From contig JAIEFE010000008.1 in NCBI GenBank assembly GCA_029067085.1, positions 116,950 through 180,949 of the forward strand: a stretch of DNA of 64,000 bases. Reading direction: 5' to 3'. Source of the stretch: Lachnospiraceae bacterium. GTDB lineage: Bacteria > Bacillota > Clostridia > Lachnospirales > Lachnospiraceae. Below the pieces are notes generated by a model, which searched no databases, was not told where the DNA came from, and was given only the letters and a program-made list of their open reading frames with translations. Each line of letters opens with the position of its first letter. Positions within the stretch are counted from its first letter, which is position 1. Made by a program: the position numbers and the translations under genes. This document shows, piece by piece, positions 27,179 through 35,577 of this stretch.

Positions 27179-28108
27179 TTACACAAAGCTGATCACTTCC
27201 TCCTTCGGCGCCTTTGCCTGCTCCACTTTCAACGCGTGCAGCACCGGCCCCTCGCCCTGATAGCCCTCAAAATATCGCTTCTCTGCTGTGGCTGTAACCT
27301 TCACCCACTGTTGGTCTTCCAGCGCGTCCGCTCCTTCATATGCGCAGGCATACCCTAAAAACGCCATATCCTCCGCGCAGCAGGTCATCGCCATACGTCC
27401 CGGTACAAAATAACCTTTCGGAAACTGCTTGGGCTTCAGCACCATCGCCAGAAAAGAGAGCGTTTTGTCCTCATAACGCTCCATGTGATCCATTGCATCC
27501 AGATACCATATTCCATAACCAGTGTTATCCAATTCGATCACATCCGCCTTCAGATCATAGGGAAGTTCCTCCTCCATAATCTCGTTGACCTCACCGTTCG
27601 CATCCTCAAAGACGATATCCGCAGCGGGATTGATTGCCTTCACATTTCGCTTATAGCTGCTAAGGTCTTTCACTCCATCGCAGCGGTTAAAAATGATGAG
27701 CTCCGACTTCCTGATCTGCTCCGCCAGCAAAGACTTCATATTGGTAAAATACATGGGAAATGTGGCGGCATTAATGGTCGTGACCTGCTGCTCTATTTTC
27801 CAATGCCAGGGAAGCTTCATCTCCTTATAATTCCACATACCGTTGTACTCGATGACAATACGCTCCGGTTTATGCTTCTTTTCCAGCTCAATCAGTCTGT
27901 TCGGAACAAAGTCTTCCTCCTCCTCGATCACTTCGAGCACAGTGCGGCTCCGCTTAAGGAGCATCGGATCATATTCAATTTCGCCTTCCTCACAGAGGAT
28001 GAGCAGCGTCGTGCCTCGTACCTGAAAGTAGGGCTGCGCCAATGTGTAGGTAATAAACTCCGTCTTTCCGCTCTCCAGAAAGCCGTTGATCATATAGACC
28101 GGTTTCAC
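27179..28108 (-). CDS. COG0523 (CobW-type) GTPase, divergent member
   Basis: A G3E-family metallochaperone GTPase of 309 residues. Walker A is GFLESGKTEF, and the usual GxCxCC metal motif is missing; the corresponding site reads LLILCEEGEIEYD. Walker B-like IVIEYNG and the NKxD-equivalent FNRCDGV follow. The C-terminal 100 residues (DKTLSFLAMVLKPKQFPKGYFVPGR) resemble the domain found in TIGR03943/DUF1980 proteins. The start is GTG 28108. It follows the His-rich COG0523 gene by 51 nt and is probably co-expressed with it. Loss of the CxCC motif suggests a different metal or a regulatory role. Confidence 0.8.
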   Translation of the reverse strand: MKPVYMINGFLESGKTEFITYTLAQPYFQVRGTTLLILCEEGEIEYDPMLLKRSRTVLEVIEEEEDFVPNRLIELEKKHKPERIVIEYNGMWNYKEMKLPWHWKIEQQVTTINAATFPMYFTNMKSLLAEQIRKSELIIFNRCDGVKDLSSYKRNVKAINPAADIVFEDANGEVNEIMEEELPYDLKADVIELDNTGYGIWYLDAMDHMERYEDKTLSFLAMVLKPKQFPKGYFVPGRMAMTCCAEDMAFLGYACAYEGADALEDQQWVKVTATAEKRYFEGYQGEGPVLHALKVEQAKAPKEEVISFV

Positions 28109-28159
28109 TTCTGCTTCATTCCTTTCTGTCTTCTTAACTTATATCACATCACGTACTAA

Positions 28160-29344
28160 TTATTCTTTCCCAAAAAGTTTCGCCAGCTTCTCTTCCTTCA
28201 ATTGAGAGCCGATCACACAGAATTTTCCTGTCACAGCCGGTTTTCCATCTCTGACATTACTCTCCTCAGGAACATAGTCAAAATAAATCCAGCCGCCATC
28301 CGCGCCGGCTACCATGCCCTTCGCGCGAAGCACCATTCCGTACTCCTCTTCCTGATCAAGCGCTTCCAGAATATGCGCGATCTCCTCTTTCGTATAAGTC
28401 GCCGGCGTTTCAAGCCCCCAGCTTGTAAAGACCTCATCCGCGTGATGGTGATGATGGTCATGCCCCTCGTGATCGTGGTGATGGTGCTCGTGCTCCTCAT
28501 GGTCATGATGATGATGCTCGTGTTCCTCATGGTCATGATGATGTTCGTGTTCCTCATGGCCATGATGATGGTGCTCGTGTTCCTCATGGTCATGATGGTG
28601 GTGCTCGTGCTCCTCATGGTCATGATGATGCTCGTGTTCCTCATGGTCATGGTCGTGACAACCGCAGGTGCAGTCCGGTCCGTGATCATGGTGATGATGC
28701 TCCTCATGCTTCTCCATCACCTCGCGCATCAGCTCCGCCTCCAGCTCTCCCGCACCCTCAATGGTTTCCAGAATATCCCTGCCCTCCAGTGCGTCCCAAG
28801 GCGTAGTGATGATCGTCGCCCTCGCATTGTGCTCCCGGATCAGCGCCACACAGGCTGAGAGTTTCTCCTCGCTTATCTTATCCGTCCTGCTTAAGACAAT
28901 CGTCCCGGCATGCTCAATCTGATTGATAAAAAATTCTCCGAAATTTTTCAGATACATCTTACATTTGCAGGCATCCACCACAGCCACCGCGCTGTTAAGC
29001 TGCACATCACGGTCCGCCATTGCGTCCTGCACCGCCTTCATCACATCGGAAAGCTTTCCCACACCTGAAGGTTCGATCAAAATCCGCTCCGGTGCGTAAG
29101 TGGTAAGCACTTCCTTTAAGGATGCGCCGAAATCTCCCACCAGAGAACAGCAGATGCAGCCCGAGTTCATCTCCTTGATCTCTATGCCGGCCTCCTGCAA
29201 AAATCCCCCATCAATACCGATTTCACCGAACTCATTCTCGATCAGCACCACTTTCTCATCCGTCAGGGCTTCCTTTAAAAGCTTTCTGATCAAAGTCGTT
29301 TTCCCCGCCCCCAGAAAGCCCGAAACAATATCAATCTTTGTCAT
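28160..29344 (-). CDS. COG0523 GTPase with long histidine-rich repeat (metal chaperone)
   Basis: A 394-residue G3E GTPase. Walker A is GFLGAGKTTLIRKL, the metal-binding CxCC motif is NSGCICCSL, Walker B is ILIEPSGVG, and the base-specificity motif is SRTDKI. Between the G domain and the CobW C-terminal domain lies a His-rich stretch (about residues 218-305) built of repeated 9-10-residue units of the form DHEEHEHHHH. Such stretches store or bind Zn, Ni or Co. The C-terminal domain (MVLRAKGMV) is typical. ATG 29344 with GGAGGG just upstream is preferred over ATG 29356. A palindrome overlaps its promoter. Confidence 0.92.
   Translation of the reverse strand: MTKIDIVSGFLGAGKTTLIRKLLKEALTDEKVVLIENEFGEIGIDGGFLQEAGIEIKEMNSGCICCSLVGDFGASLKEVLTTYAPERILIEPSGVGKLSDVMKAVQDAMADRDVQLNSAVAVVDACKCKMYLKNFGEFFINQIEHAGTIVLSRTDKISEEKLSACVALIREHNARATIITTPWDALEGRDILETIEGAGELEAELMREVMEKHEEHHHHDHGPDCTCGCHDHDHEEHEHHHDHEEHEHHHHDHEEHEHHHHGHEEHEHHHDHEEHEHHHHDHEEHEHHHHDHEGHDHHHHHADEVFTSWGLETPATYTKEEIAHILEALDQEEEYGMVLRAKGMVAGADGGWIYFDYVPEESNVRDGKPAVTGKFCVIGSQLKEEKLAKLFGKE
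28441..28655 (-). repeat. Coding repeat for the His-rich region
   Basis: About seven tandem 27-30-bp units (CTCGTGTTCCTCATGGTCATGATGATG-like on the plus strand) encode DHEEHEHHH(H) repeats. Unit length alternates between 9 and 10 codons, suggesting expansion by slippage. One unit has GHEE instead of DHEE, and the last has DHEGHDHHHHH. Confidence 0.9.
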
Positions 29345-29387
29345 ATTTCCCTCCAATCCGGAGCATCTTTAGCCGCTCCTCCCTATA

Positions 29388-29415
29388 TATTATATAACAC
29401 TTGTTATCTATTCAA
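29388..29415 (-). promoter_or_regulatory. Promoter with a perfect palindrome (candidate operator) for the COG0523 genes
   Basis: On the minus strand TTGAAT (29415-29410) is followed 17 nt later by TAATAT, or by TATAAT after 15 nt. The perfect palindrome ATAACAAGTGTTAT (29407-29394) fills the spacer and reaches the -10 region. That is a classical repressor site, about 50 nt upstream of the COG0523 start. A metal-responsive regulator is the likely reader (inference). Confidence 0.55.
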
Positions 29416-30205
29416 GATTCAGCTTTCTGCTCATCACATACCAGGTCAGCAGATAGTAGACTACGCAGCTGATGATCCCTGCGATCAGCGACGTCTCCCA
29501 TTGATTGTCAAAAATAGAAGTGTAATGTGTATTGGATAGTCCTCTATAGAAAGTTATCTGAAGCGCAAAATATATTCCATAAACCACCCGTTCCACAACA
29601 TATATCGCTACATACCAGGCAAAGGAGAGCATCAGCTTATGGTTGGAGGAAAGCTGTCCCAGTGAAATACACGCCCCCACTTTTAACACTTTTGCAAACA
29701 CGGAAAATATAAATGCGATCAGCGTCATAATGACCGTGAAAATTGTGATCTTTTGTGCTCCTAAAAACTCAATCGTGTCCTTCATTCCCCGCATCATGGA
29801 GTCAAAAACCTCACTCGATGACGCAAACAGGAAAATGACAGACAAATAAATGGACAGAATGTTGATCATTACCCATGCGGTGCTGACCAGAATCTTTGCA
29901 ACAATAATGTGATGCGTATCTACCGGCAGGGTGTGCAAAAGATAGCCCTGATCCCCATAGGTAGAAGTATAAAAACGATGGATCAGATAGATTGCCGTTC
30001 CCACGCTCACCGCAAACATACTTCCCGCATAGGTGAACAGTACCATAACAGCCGTAAAATCCATCATCGCAAAATCACCGCCGGAATGATCCAGAATCTT
30101 CACCATACACCATGCGAGGATCGTCATCATAAACGTCAGGGCATTTGCGGAAAGGAGCAGCTTCCAGGTGGCCTTCCACTCATATTTCATCAATTTTCCT
30201 AACAT
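29408..30205 (-). CDS. ABC transporter permease
   Basis: A 265-residue integral membrane protein with about six TM segments (start MLGKLMKYEWKATWKLLL, last TM LIAGIISCVVYYLLTWYVMSRK). The ORF is open to 30370, but ATG 30205 follows GGGAGGTG and gives the family's compact N-terminus. It overlaps the ATPase stop by 7 nt, so the two are translationally coupled. The pair resembles two-gene exporters of the ABC-2/YtrC type; cargo is unknown. Confidence 0.82.
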   Translation of the reverse strand: MLGKLMKYEWKATWKLLLSANALTFMMTILAWCMVKILDHSGGDFAMMDFTAVMVLFTYAGSMFAVSVGTAIYLIHRFYTSTYGDQGYLLHTLPVDTHHIIVAKILVSTAWVMINILSIYLSVIFLFASSSEVFDSMMRGMKDTIEFLGAQKITIFTVIMTLIAFIFSVFAKVLKVGACISLGQLSSNHKLMLSFAWYVAIYVVERVVYGIYFALQITFYRGLSNTHYTSIFDNQWETSLIAGIISCVVYYLLTWYVMSRKLNLE

Positions 30206-30897
30206 GCGAACACCTCCCTGAAGAACCGATCCACAGACTTGTGCTCGTTTTGTCTGATCTGCTCTGCACCGGCCTGCAAAACAATACTGCCGTACTTGAT
30301 AAACACCACCTCGTCCAAAATATTCTCCACATCCGAGATCAGATGCGTGGACAGTAAAATGGAGCCACAATGGTTGTAATTGCTTACGATCGTGTGAAGA
30401 ATATAATCTCTGGCCGCAGGATCCACCCCCGCAATAGGTTCATCCAGAATGTAGAGGTCTGCATCCCGGCTCATCACCATGATGAGCTGTACCTTCTCCT
30501 TTGTGCCCTTGGAAAGATTCTTCAGTCTCTCCTGCGGTGGAATCTGAAGTCTCGCCAGCATATCATAGGCTCTGTCCACCCTGAAATCAGGATAAAAGTC
30601 CTGAAAATACTGTACCAGCTCGACCACCTTCATACCCGGCTGGAGATAGGTCCGCTCCGGCAGGTAGGATATTCGCAGCTTCGTATCGACGCCGGGACGC
30701 TGACCGTTGATCAGAACCTCACCTGCCGTCGGCCGAAGCAATCCGTTCATGATCTTGATCAGTGTGGTCTTTCCGCTGCCGTTAGGCCCTAAAAGGCCGA
30801 TGATTCTACCCCTTTCCAGATTCAGATATATCTGATTTAATGCGATCTTTCTCCCATAGGTCTTTGTCAGACCCATACACTGTACCACAGGTGCCAT
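30199..30897 (-). CDS. ABC transporter ATP-binding protein
   Basis: A 232-residue ABC ATPase. Walker A is GPNGSGKTTLIK, the signature is the degenerate LSKGTKEKVQL in place of LSGGQ, Walker B is LYILDEPIAGVD, and STHLI gives the H-loop. The LSKG form is typical of the YtrB/BcrA-like exporter subgroup. ATG 30897 (GAGAGGAAAGAT upstream) is preferred over the extended frame to 30927. A GntR regulator, usual next to such pairs, is not adjacent. Confidence 0.9.
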   Translation of the reverse strand: MAPVVQCMGLTKTYGRKIALNQIYLNLERGRIIGLLGPNGSGKTTLIKIMNGLLRPTAGEVLINGQRPGVDTKLRISYLPERTYLQPGMKVVELVQYFQDFYPDFRVDRAYDMLARLQIPPQERLKNLSKGTKEKVQLIMVMSRDADLYILDEPIAGVDPAARDYILHTIVSNYNHCGSILLSTHLISDVENILDEVVFIKYGSIVLQAGAEQIRQNEHKSVDRFFREVFAC

Positions 30898-30935
30898 ATC
30901 TTTCCTCTCTTTCGCCGCTCTGATCACATCCGTCC

Positions 30936-31808
30936 TCAGGCGACCGTGATCCTGTACTGTGCCTCAAAAACCCCTCTCGAGAGGGTCTGTCCCCATTCTC
31001 TGTCTTGAAAATCACCCGAAAAGTCTACGCTGTCACAGCGCCCGTACCAAGGTTCAATACAGATAAAAGGCGCTTTCTTTCCCGGCGGCGACCATACGCC
31101 GAAAAGCGGTGCGTCAAAATCCACCGTCAGATAGGGCTTTCCATTCGGTCTTGCAAACGCCACACTGTGCGCCTGATCCTTCTCGACAACCAGCGCGTCA
31201 CCGTCAAAGAGATCCGCCGTGATGGGCAGCGCACCGTTTCGCAGATTGTAGATCTTTTTCTCCTTCCCCAAAAGGCCGTCCTCGATGCAGGAGGATACGA
31301 TCTGCTCCTTCGTATCAAAGAGAAGCTGATACTGCGTCTGATCCGTCCCCGGGTCGATTGGGCACAAAAAAGCCGGATGTCCGCCGATGGAAAACCATAT
31401 AGGTTCCTTTTCCGGATTGCTCACCCGCCATTTTACCGTCACCGTACTCCCTGTCAGCTCGTAACCGATCTCCAACAGAAACGGATAGGGGTATCCGGCA
31501 AGTGTCTTCTCATCAGAGCGCAGGGAAAACCATATCTCCGAGGCCACCTGACTCTTTAACTGAAACTCCATATCCCGCGCGAAACCATGCTGTCCCATAG
31601 TATATTCCCGGCCGTCAATTTTATAACATCCGTTCTTTAATGCACCTACAATAGGAAACAGCACCGGCGATGTTCGTCCCCAATAGGCCGGATCGCCGTG
31701 CCACATATACTCTCTTCCATCCGCCACACGCTTCAGGGATTTCAATTCCGCTCCCATACTGTCCACCTGTATGGTGATCTTATCATTGCTGATCTGAAAC
31801 AACGCCAT
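30936..31808 (-). CDS. Aldose 1-epimerase family protein (LacX-like)
   Basis: A 290-residue galactose-mutarotase-fold protein. The N-terminal phrase is VDSMGAELKSLK, with DPAYWGRTSPVLFPIVGAL and GQHGFARDMEF holding a catalytic His. The C-terminal PYLTVDFDAPLFGVWSP and FICIEPWYGRCDS are typical of the LacX/YeaD-like branch. It acts on hexose or hexose-phosphate anomers; the substrate is not fixed by sequence. It lies 38 nt upstream of the ABC ATPase. Confidence 0.9.
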   Translation of the reverse strand: MALFQISNDKITIQVDSMGAELKSLKRVADGREYMWHGDPAYWGRTSPVLFPIVGALKNGCYKIDGREYTMGQHGFARDMEFQLKSQVASEIWFSLRSDEKTLAGYPYPFLLEIGYELTGSTVTVKWRVSNPEKEPIWFSIGGHPAFLCPIDPGTDQTQYQLLFDTKEQIVSSCIEDGLLGKEKKIYNLRNGALPITADLFDGDALVVEKDQAHSVAFARPNGKPYLTVDFDAPLFGVWSPPGKKAPFICIEPWYGRCDSVDFSGDFQDREWGQTLSRGVFEAQYRITVA

Positions 31809-31862
31809 CGTGCCCGCCTCCTTCTTAGACAGTATATCACAGAAAAATTAAAAAAGGTATCT

Positions 31863-32657
31863 TTATTCCCCAACGATCTCCCGGTAAGCTGCCGCAACCC
31901 TGCCCGCGGAAACACCGGCAATCTCATTCTGATAAGTCCCGCCCGCCAAAAGCCCAAGCAGGCGCCCGTTGCTGTCGAAGATGCCGCCGCCGCTCATGCC
32001 CTCTCTGGCAAAACCATGGCCGTAGATCATATCTCCCTGAAAAAGTTCGATGTAGCGCTCTTCCCTCTCCAACACGGCCTCATGGAAGACCGGCTCCTGT
32101 TCTCTGCGGTCCATTCCCACACAGAAACCTTCGATCTGTGCTTTACCGCCGTCAAAAAAATTCTCTGCCGTGCAGACGCTCTTAAGGGTCATCAGCGTAT
32201 CAAGCCCAAGCTCTCCGTTCTCCACGCGCAGAAATCCCACATCACTCTCCGACGCGCTTCCCAGTACCGTGGCATCCACAAAATATCCCTGCGGAAACCA
32301 GACCACCCCCGCAGTCTCATCCCAATATTCCAACACATGCCTGTTGGTGGCAATGATCACCGCATCCGCTGTCAGACGATAAATGACACCGCTGCCATGG
32401 GCCGTTCCCATATCGAGACGCACCACACTGTTTTTCACATTCTCATAGGCCGCCGCCGAATCGGCCTCCTCCAATACCGGGCAGACGAGCATCCCCAACG
32501 CAAGCATTCCCTCGTAGATATCCTGCCCGCTCACCGTCTGGATCAAATGGGGCGGCAGGGAAGGCTCCCTCGCCTGCACCTGCCGGACCGGAAGCAATGC
32601 GGTGCAGCACAATAAAATAGCAACCGATATTTTATATCCTTTCCCGCCCGTCTTCAC
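31863..32657 (-). CDS. Secreted trypsin-like serine protease
   Basis: A chymotrypsin-fold protease of about 264 residues. The preferred start is GTG 32657, with AGGAG 7 nt upstream; the longer frame reaches 32753. A signal peptide follows (KISVAILLCCTALLPVRQVQA). Catalytic residues are recognisable: His in ATNRHVLEYW, Asp in ASESDVGFLRV, and Ser in GMSGGGIF. There is no PDZ domain, unlike DegP/HtrA, and a 50-residue helical segment precedes the protease domain. It lies directly after rnpB. Substrate is unknown; a surface or spore-envelope role would be guesswork. Confidence 0.82.
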   Translation of the reverse strand: MKTGGKGYKISVAILLCCTALLPVRQVQAREPSLPPHLIQTVSGQDIYEGMLALGMLVCPVLEEADSAAAYENVKNSVVRLDMGTAHGSGVIYRLTADAVIIATNRHVLEYWDETAGVVWFPQGYFVDATVLGSASESDVGFLRVENGELGLDTLMTLKSVCTAENFFDGGKAQIEGFCVGMDRREQEPVFHEAVLEREERYIELFQGDMIYGHGFAREGMSGGGIFDSNGRLLGLLAGGTYQNEIAGVSAGRVAAAYREIVGE

Positions 32658-32686
32658 CGATCTCTCCTCACCCGCAAACTTTTCTC

Positions 32687-32727
32687 GGGGGTACAGGAAG
32701 CGCGCAAACGCTGCAACCTGTACCCCC
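32687..32727. repeat. 11-bp GC-rich inverted repeat between rnpB and the protease gene
   Basis: GGGGGTACAGG (32687-32697) and CCTGTACCCCC (32717-32727) are perfect complements with a 19-nt loop. The hairpin lies 30 nt before the protease GTG and just after the rnpB U-run. No T-tail follows on the minus strand, so a second terminator is doubtful. Confidence 0.6.
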
Positions 32728-32754
32728 TTCTTGCAAAAACTCTGTAAATTCAAA

Positions 32755-33103
32755 AAATAAGCAGAACGATAAGCCGGGTTATGTCGTGAATGATCATCTA
32801 TCTCGACGTCCCGTTGCCGGGACGCTCCAGCAACCTACCTGAAAGCAGATCGGGCCGATCTGTCGCTCTCTGTTTGGTCTTGCTCCGGATGGGGTTTACA
32901 CAGCCCGTCCCGTTACCGGGACGGCGGTAGTCTCTTACACTGCCATTCCACCCTTCCCCCGGAATAAATCCGAGGCGGTTTATTTTCTGTTGCACTGGCC
33001 TTGGAGTCGCCTCCACCGGACGTTATCCGGCATCCTGCCCTATGGAGCCCGGACTTTCCTCAGCCGTACCGGGTACGGCCGCGATCATTTGTCCTACTTA
33101 CTT
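32755..33103 (-). ncRNA. rnpB: RNase P RNA component
   Basis: The catalytic RNA of RNase P, minus strand. The universal CR-I block GAGGAAAGTCCGGGCTCC, ACAGAAAATAAACCGCC, GGGTGGAATGGCA and the 3' block ATAACCCGGCTTATCG are all present. The P1 helix is formed by AAGTAGGAC (33099-33091) and GTTCTGCTT (32768-32760). A T6 run at 32751-32757 marks the 3' end. Stem-loops with GTAACGGGAC and GCAACGGGAC loops fit the P-helices. Ends are approximate to a few nt. Confidence 0.93.
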
Positions 33104-33137
33104 CATGAAATTCTTACTCACATATCCTATTTAGGAA

Positions 33138-34793
33138 TCACACCTCGAAACAGCTTCCACCCACAAACTCCCTGCACAGGGAATTCTTCGGCAGTTCCTC
33201 GCTGCTGACGCCCAAAAAGTACTCCAGGAATTTTAAGAGCCGCTTGGCCTCATGATACTCCGGTGCTCCCTTCTCAATCCCGAACAGAAGCGGCTCGGCA
33301 TACTGCTTGATCACAGCTAACTCATAGAGCATAGCTGAATTGAACATGGCGTCCGCCTCCTCCTGGAAGGGGAATATGTATTTCTCCTCGCCCCGCCTGA
33401 CAGACGACCACATGGAGATCGTTCTGGCCGCAGAGGCGCCCCTGGTTCTGGCGTCCCGCACAATGCGGCGCAGCAGACGATTATCCGTAGTCGGAATCCT
33501 GTTGTGCTCATCCACATTCAGGGTCGTGAGAGCGCTGATGTAGATCTTAAACTTGCTCTCGGCTGGCAGAGAGTAGGACATCTTTTCATTGAGTCCGTGA
33601 ATTCCCTCGATCACCAGAATATCGTCCGCACCGAGACGGGTTACCTTTCCGCTGTATTCCCGCTTTCCCGTTTTGAAGTTAAATGTGGGAAGCTGCACCT
33701 CCTCCCCTGCAAGAAGGGCCGTCATATCTTTGTTAAATTGTTCTACATCAAGCGCTTCCAGACACTCGAAATCCGGCTTTCCTTCCTCATCTCTGGGCGT
33801 TTTATCATGGTTAACATAATAATTGTCCAATCCGATGGGATGCGGTTTTAACCCGTAAGTTCTAAGTTGAATGGAGAGCCTGTGGGAGAAAGTAGTCTTT
33901 CCCGATGAAGAAGGGCCCGCGATCATGACAAATTTCACACCCTCGCGCCTCGCGATATCTCTGGCGATTTCTCCTATGCGTCTCTCCTGCAGCGCCTCCT
34001 GCACCAGGATCATATCGGAGATACTGCCGCCGCAGATCTGGTCGTTCAAGTCTCCCACCGTGTCGATCCCCAGTTCCTGCCCCCACGTTCCGGTTGCCAG
34101 CAGGGTCTGGAAAAGTTTTTTTCGGGGCTTAAACTCCGGAAGGATCTCCGGTTCTTCCTGCTCCGGAAGGAGCAAGATCATACCGTCCTCATAGGCAAAG
34201 AGATCAAAAAACTTGATATATCCCGTGCTTGGCATCATATAGCCGTAGAAATAATCATAATAGTCACCCATGCAGTAGACATTGATGTTGGAGCTTCTGC
34301 GGTAGCGGAACAAAGACACCTTATCCTTCATGCCATTTTCCGCAAACAGCGCCACTGCCTCAGCCGCCGGATATGCTTTCTTCGTCACCAGCAGATCCAT
34401 ATCCACCAGCTCTCCCATGCGGTCTTTCACCTTCTCGATCGCAGCCGCATCCAGCTTCAAACCGTTCCGGAAAGCACAATAATAACCCGCACCAATAGCA
34501 AATTCCACTTTTACATTGGCCGCCGCCTCCATACCCGCCACGTCCTTGACCGCCTTCATCAGCAGCATAATGGCTGTCCGCACATAGGTCTTATGCCCGA
34601 TGGCGTCCCCGCAGGTGATAAAGGTCAGGTCACAGTCCCTGTCCACCCGCTTCATCAGCTCGCGGATTTTTCCGTTCACCGTCACAAGTGCGATCTGGCT
34701 CACATAATCGTTCTGATGCTCCTCCGCGATGACTTCATACTTGATGCCGTCCTCATAAAAGTATTCTTTCCCGTCGATCCTGATCGTAACCAT
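33138..34793 (-). CDS. TGS-domain nucleoside (uridine-type) kinase
   Basis: A 551-residue protein with an N-terminal TGS-like, ThrRS-related region (about residues 1-220, including AIGHKTYVRTAIMLL) and a C-terminal P-loop kinase of the uridine kinase type. Walker A is AGPSSSGKTTFSHRL, followed by GLDNYYVNHDKTP and VIEGIHGLNEKM. The start ATG 34793 has AGGAGG at 7 nt; ATG 34814 is an alternative. The fusion is common in Clostridia and annotated as nucleoside kinase; the exact substrate is not shown here. Confidence 0.88.
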   Translation of the reverse strand: MVTIRIDGKEYFYEDGIKYEVIAEEHQNDYVSQIALVTVNGKIRELMKRVDRDCDLTFITCGDAIGHKTYVRTAIMLLMKAVKDVAGMEAAANVKVEFAIGAGYYCAFRNGLKLDAAAIEKVKDRMGELVDMDLLVTKKAYPAAEAVALFAENGMKDKVSLFRYRRSSNINVYCMGDYYDYFYGYMMPSTGYIKFFDLFAYEDGMILLLPEQEEPEILPEFKPRKKLFQTLLATGTWGQELGIDTVGDLNDQICGGSISDMILVQEALQERRIGEIARDIARREGVKFVMIAGPSSSGKTTFSHRLSIQLRTYGLKPHPIGLDNYYVNHDKTPRDEEGKPDFECLEALDVEQFNKDMTALLAGEEVQLPTFNFKTGKREYSGKVTRLGADDILVIEGIHGLNEKMSYSLPAESKFKIYISALTTLNVDEHNRIPTTDNRLLRRIVRDARTRGASAARTISMWSSVRRGEEKYIFPFQEEADAMFNSAMLYELAVIKQYAEPLLFGIEKGAPEYHEAKRLLKFLEYFLGVSSEELPKNSLCREFVGGSCFEV

Positions 34794-34857
34794 GGACAAT
34801 CCCTCCTTCTCCATACGTTCTTATGCTGTATTCAGATCCGATATTACGCTGACTCTC

Positions 34858-35577
34858 TCAAAAACAGCCACCCTGCATATGCCTGACCTGCACATTGTCC
34901 CGCAAAAGCACTTCCACCTGCTCATAGCGTTCTCTTCTCTTATCCTCCTGAAGTCCCTGTTTTCGCAGATTTTCAAGAATTTCCTCGTAAAGAAACGCCT
35001 CTCTTTCCAGAAAGGATAAAAAAACAGGCGTTCTTTTTTGTAATAAAACAGGGCCGTATCGATCCGTAAGTTTACATAACTCACATTCCTCCATCCCCGG
35101 CACGGCTCGTATCACCTGATAGAATTTTCCCTCCTCCAGAAGGATCTCCTCGTCGAGAATCTTGTAGCCATTCTCCCTTAGAAACCTTCTAAACCGCTCT
35201 ATCTCAGACTGAGGCTGCAAAATGAGTTCCCGAAAAGAGGCCGCCTTTTTGCTTTCCTGCGCGAGAATACGCAGCATCAGACCGCCTCCCATGCCGGCGC
35301 AGATCAGGGTATCCGCCTCTCCGATATTGTAGTTATGTAAACCATCAGACAATCTTGTCTCAATCTGTCCGCAAAGACCGTATGCCGCTACATGCTCCCT
35401 GGCTGCCCGAAGAGGCCCCTCACGCAGATCCATGGCAAGCACCCGGGGGCTTTTCCCCTGCTGTACCAGATAGATCGGCACAAATCCGTGATCACAGCCC
35501 ACATCGCAGACACGGTTTCCTACAGTCACCATATCGGCCACTGCCTTAAGTCTTTCCGACAGCGCAACATCCCTCAT
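34858..35577 (-). CDS. trmK: tRNA (adenine22-N1)-methyltransferase TrmK
   Basis: A 239-residue Rossmann-fold methyltransferase for m1A22 of tRNA. The N-terminus is LSERLKAVADMVTVGNRVCDVGCDHGF, with the CDVGCDHG SAM motif typical of TrmK; the NLIICAGMGGGLM-like segment (here TLICAGMGGGLM) and LQPQSE follow. Its ATG overlaps the rpoD stop by 1 nt, the usual order rpoD-trmK. Confidence 0.93.
   Translation of the reverse strand: MRDVALSERLKAVADMVTVGNRVCDVGCDHGFVPIYLVQQGKSPRVLAMDLREGPLRAAREHVAAYGLCGQIETRLSDGLHNYNIGEADTLICAGMGGGLMLRILAQESKKAASFRELILQPQSEIERFRRFLRENGYKILDEEILLEEGKFYQVIRAVPGMEECELCKLTDRYGPVLLQKRTPVFLSFLEREAFLYEEILENLRKQGLQEDKRRERYEQVEVLLRDNVQVRHMQGGCF

Noticed and set aside
28441..28655. 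CRISPR-like repeat array
   Set aside because: The repeats are coding, in phase with codons, with no unique spacers; they encode the His-rich stretch of a COG0523 protein.
32798..33016. Minus-strand ORF of 72 codons
   Set aside because: It lies wholly within the RNase P RNA gene.
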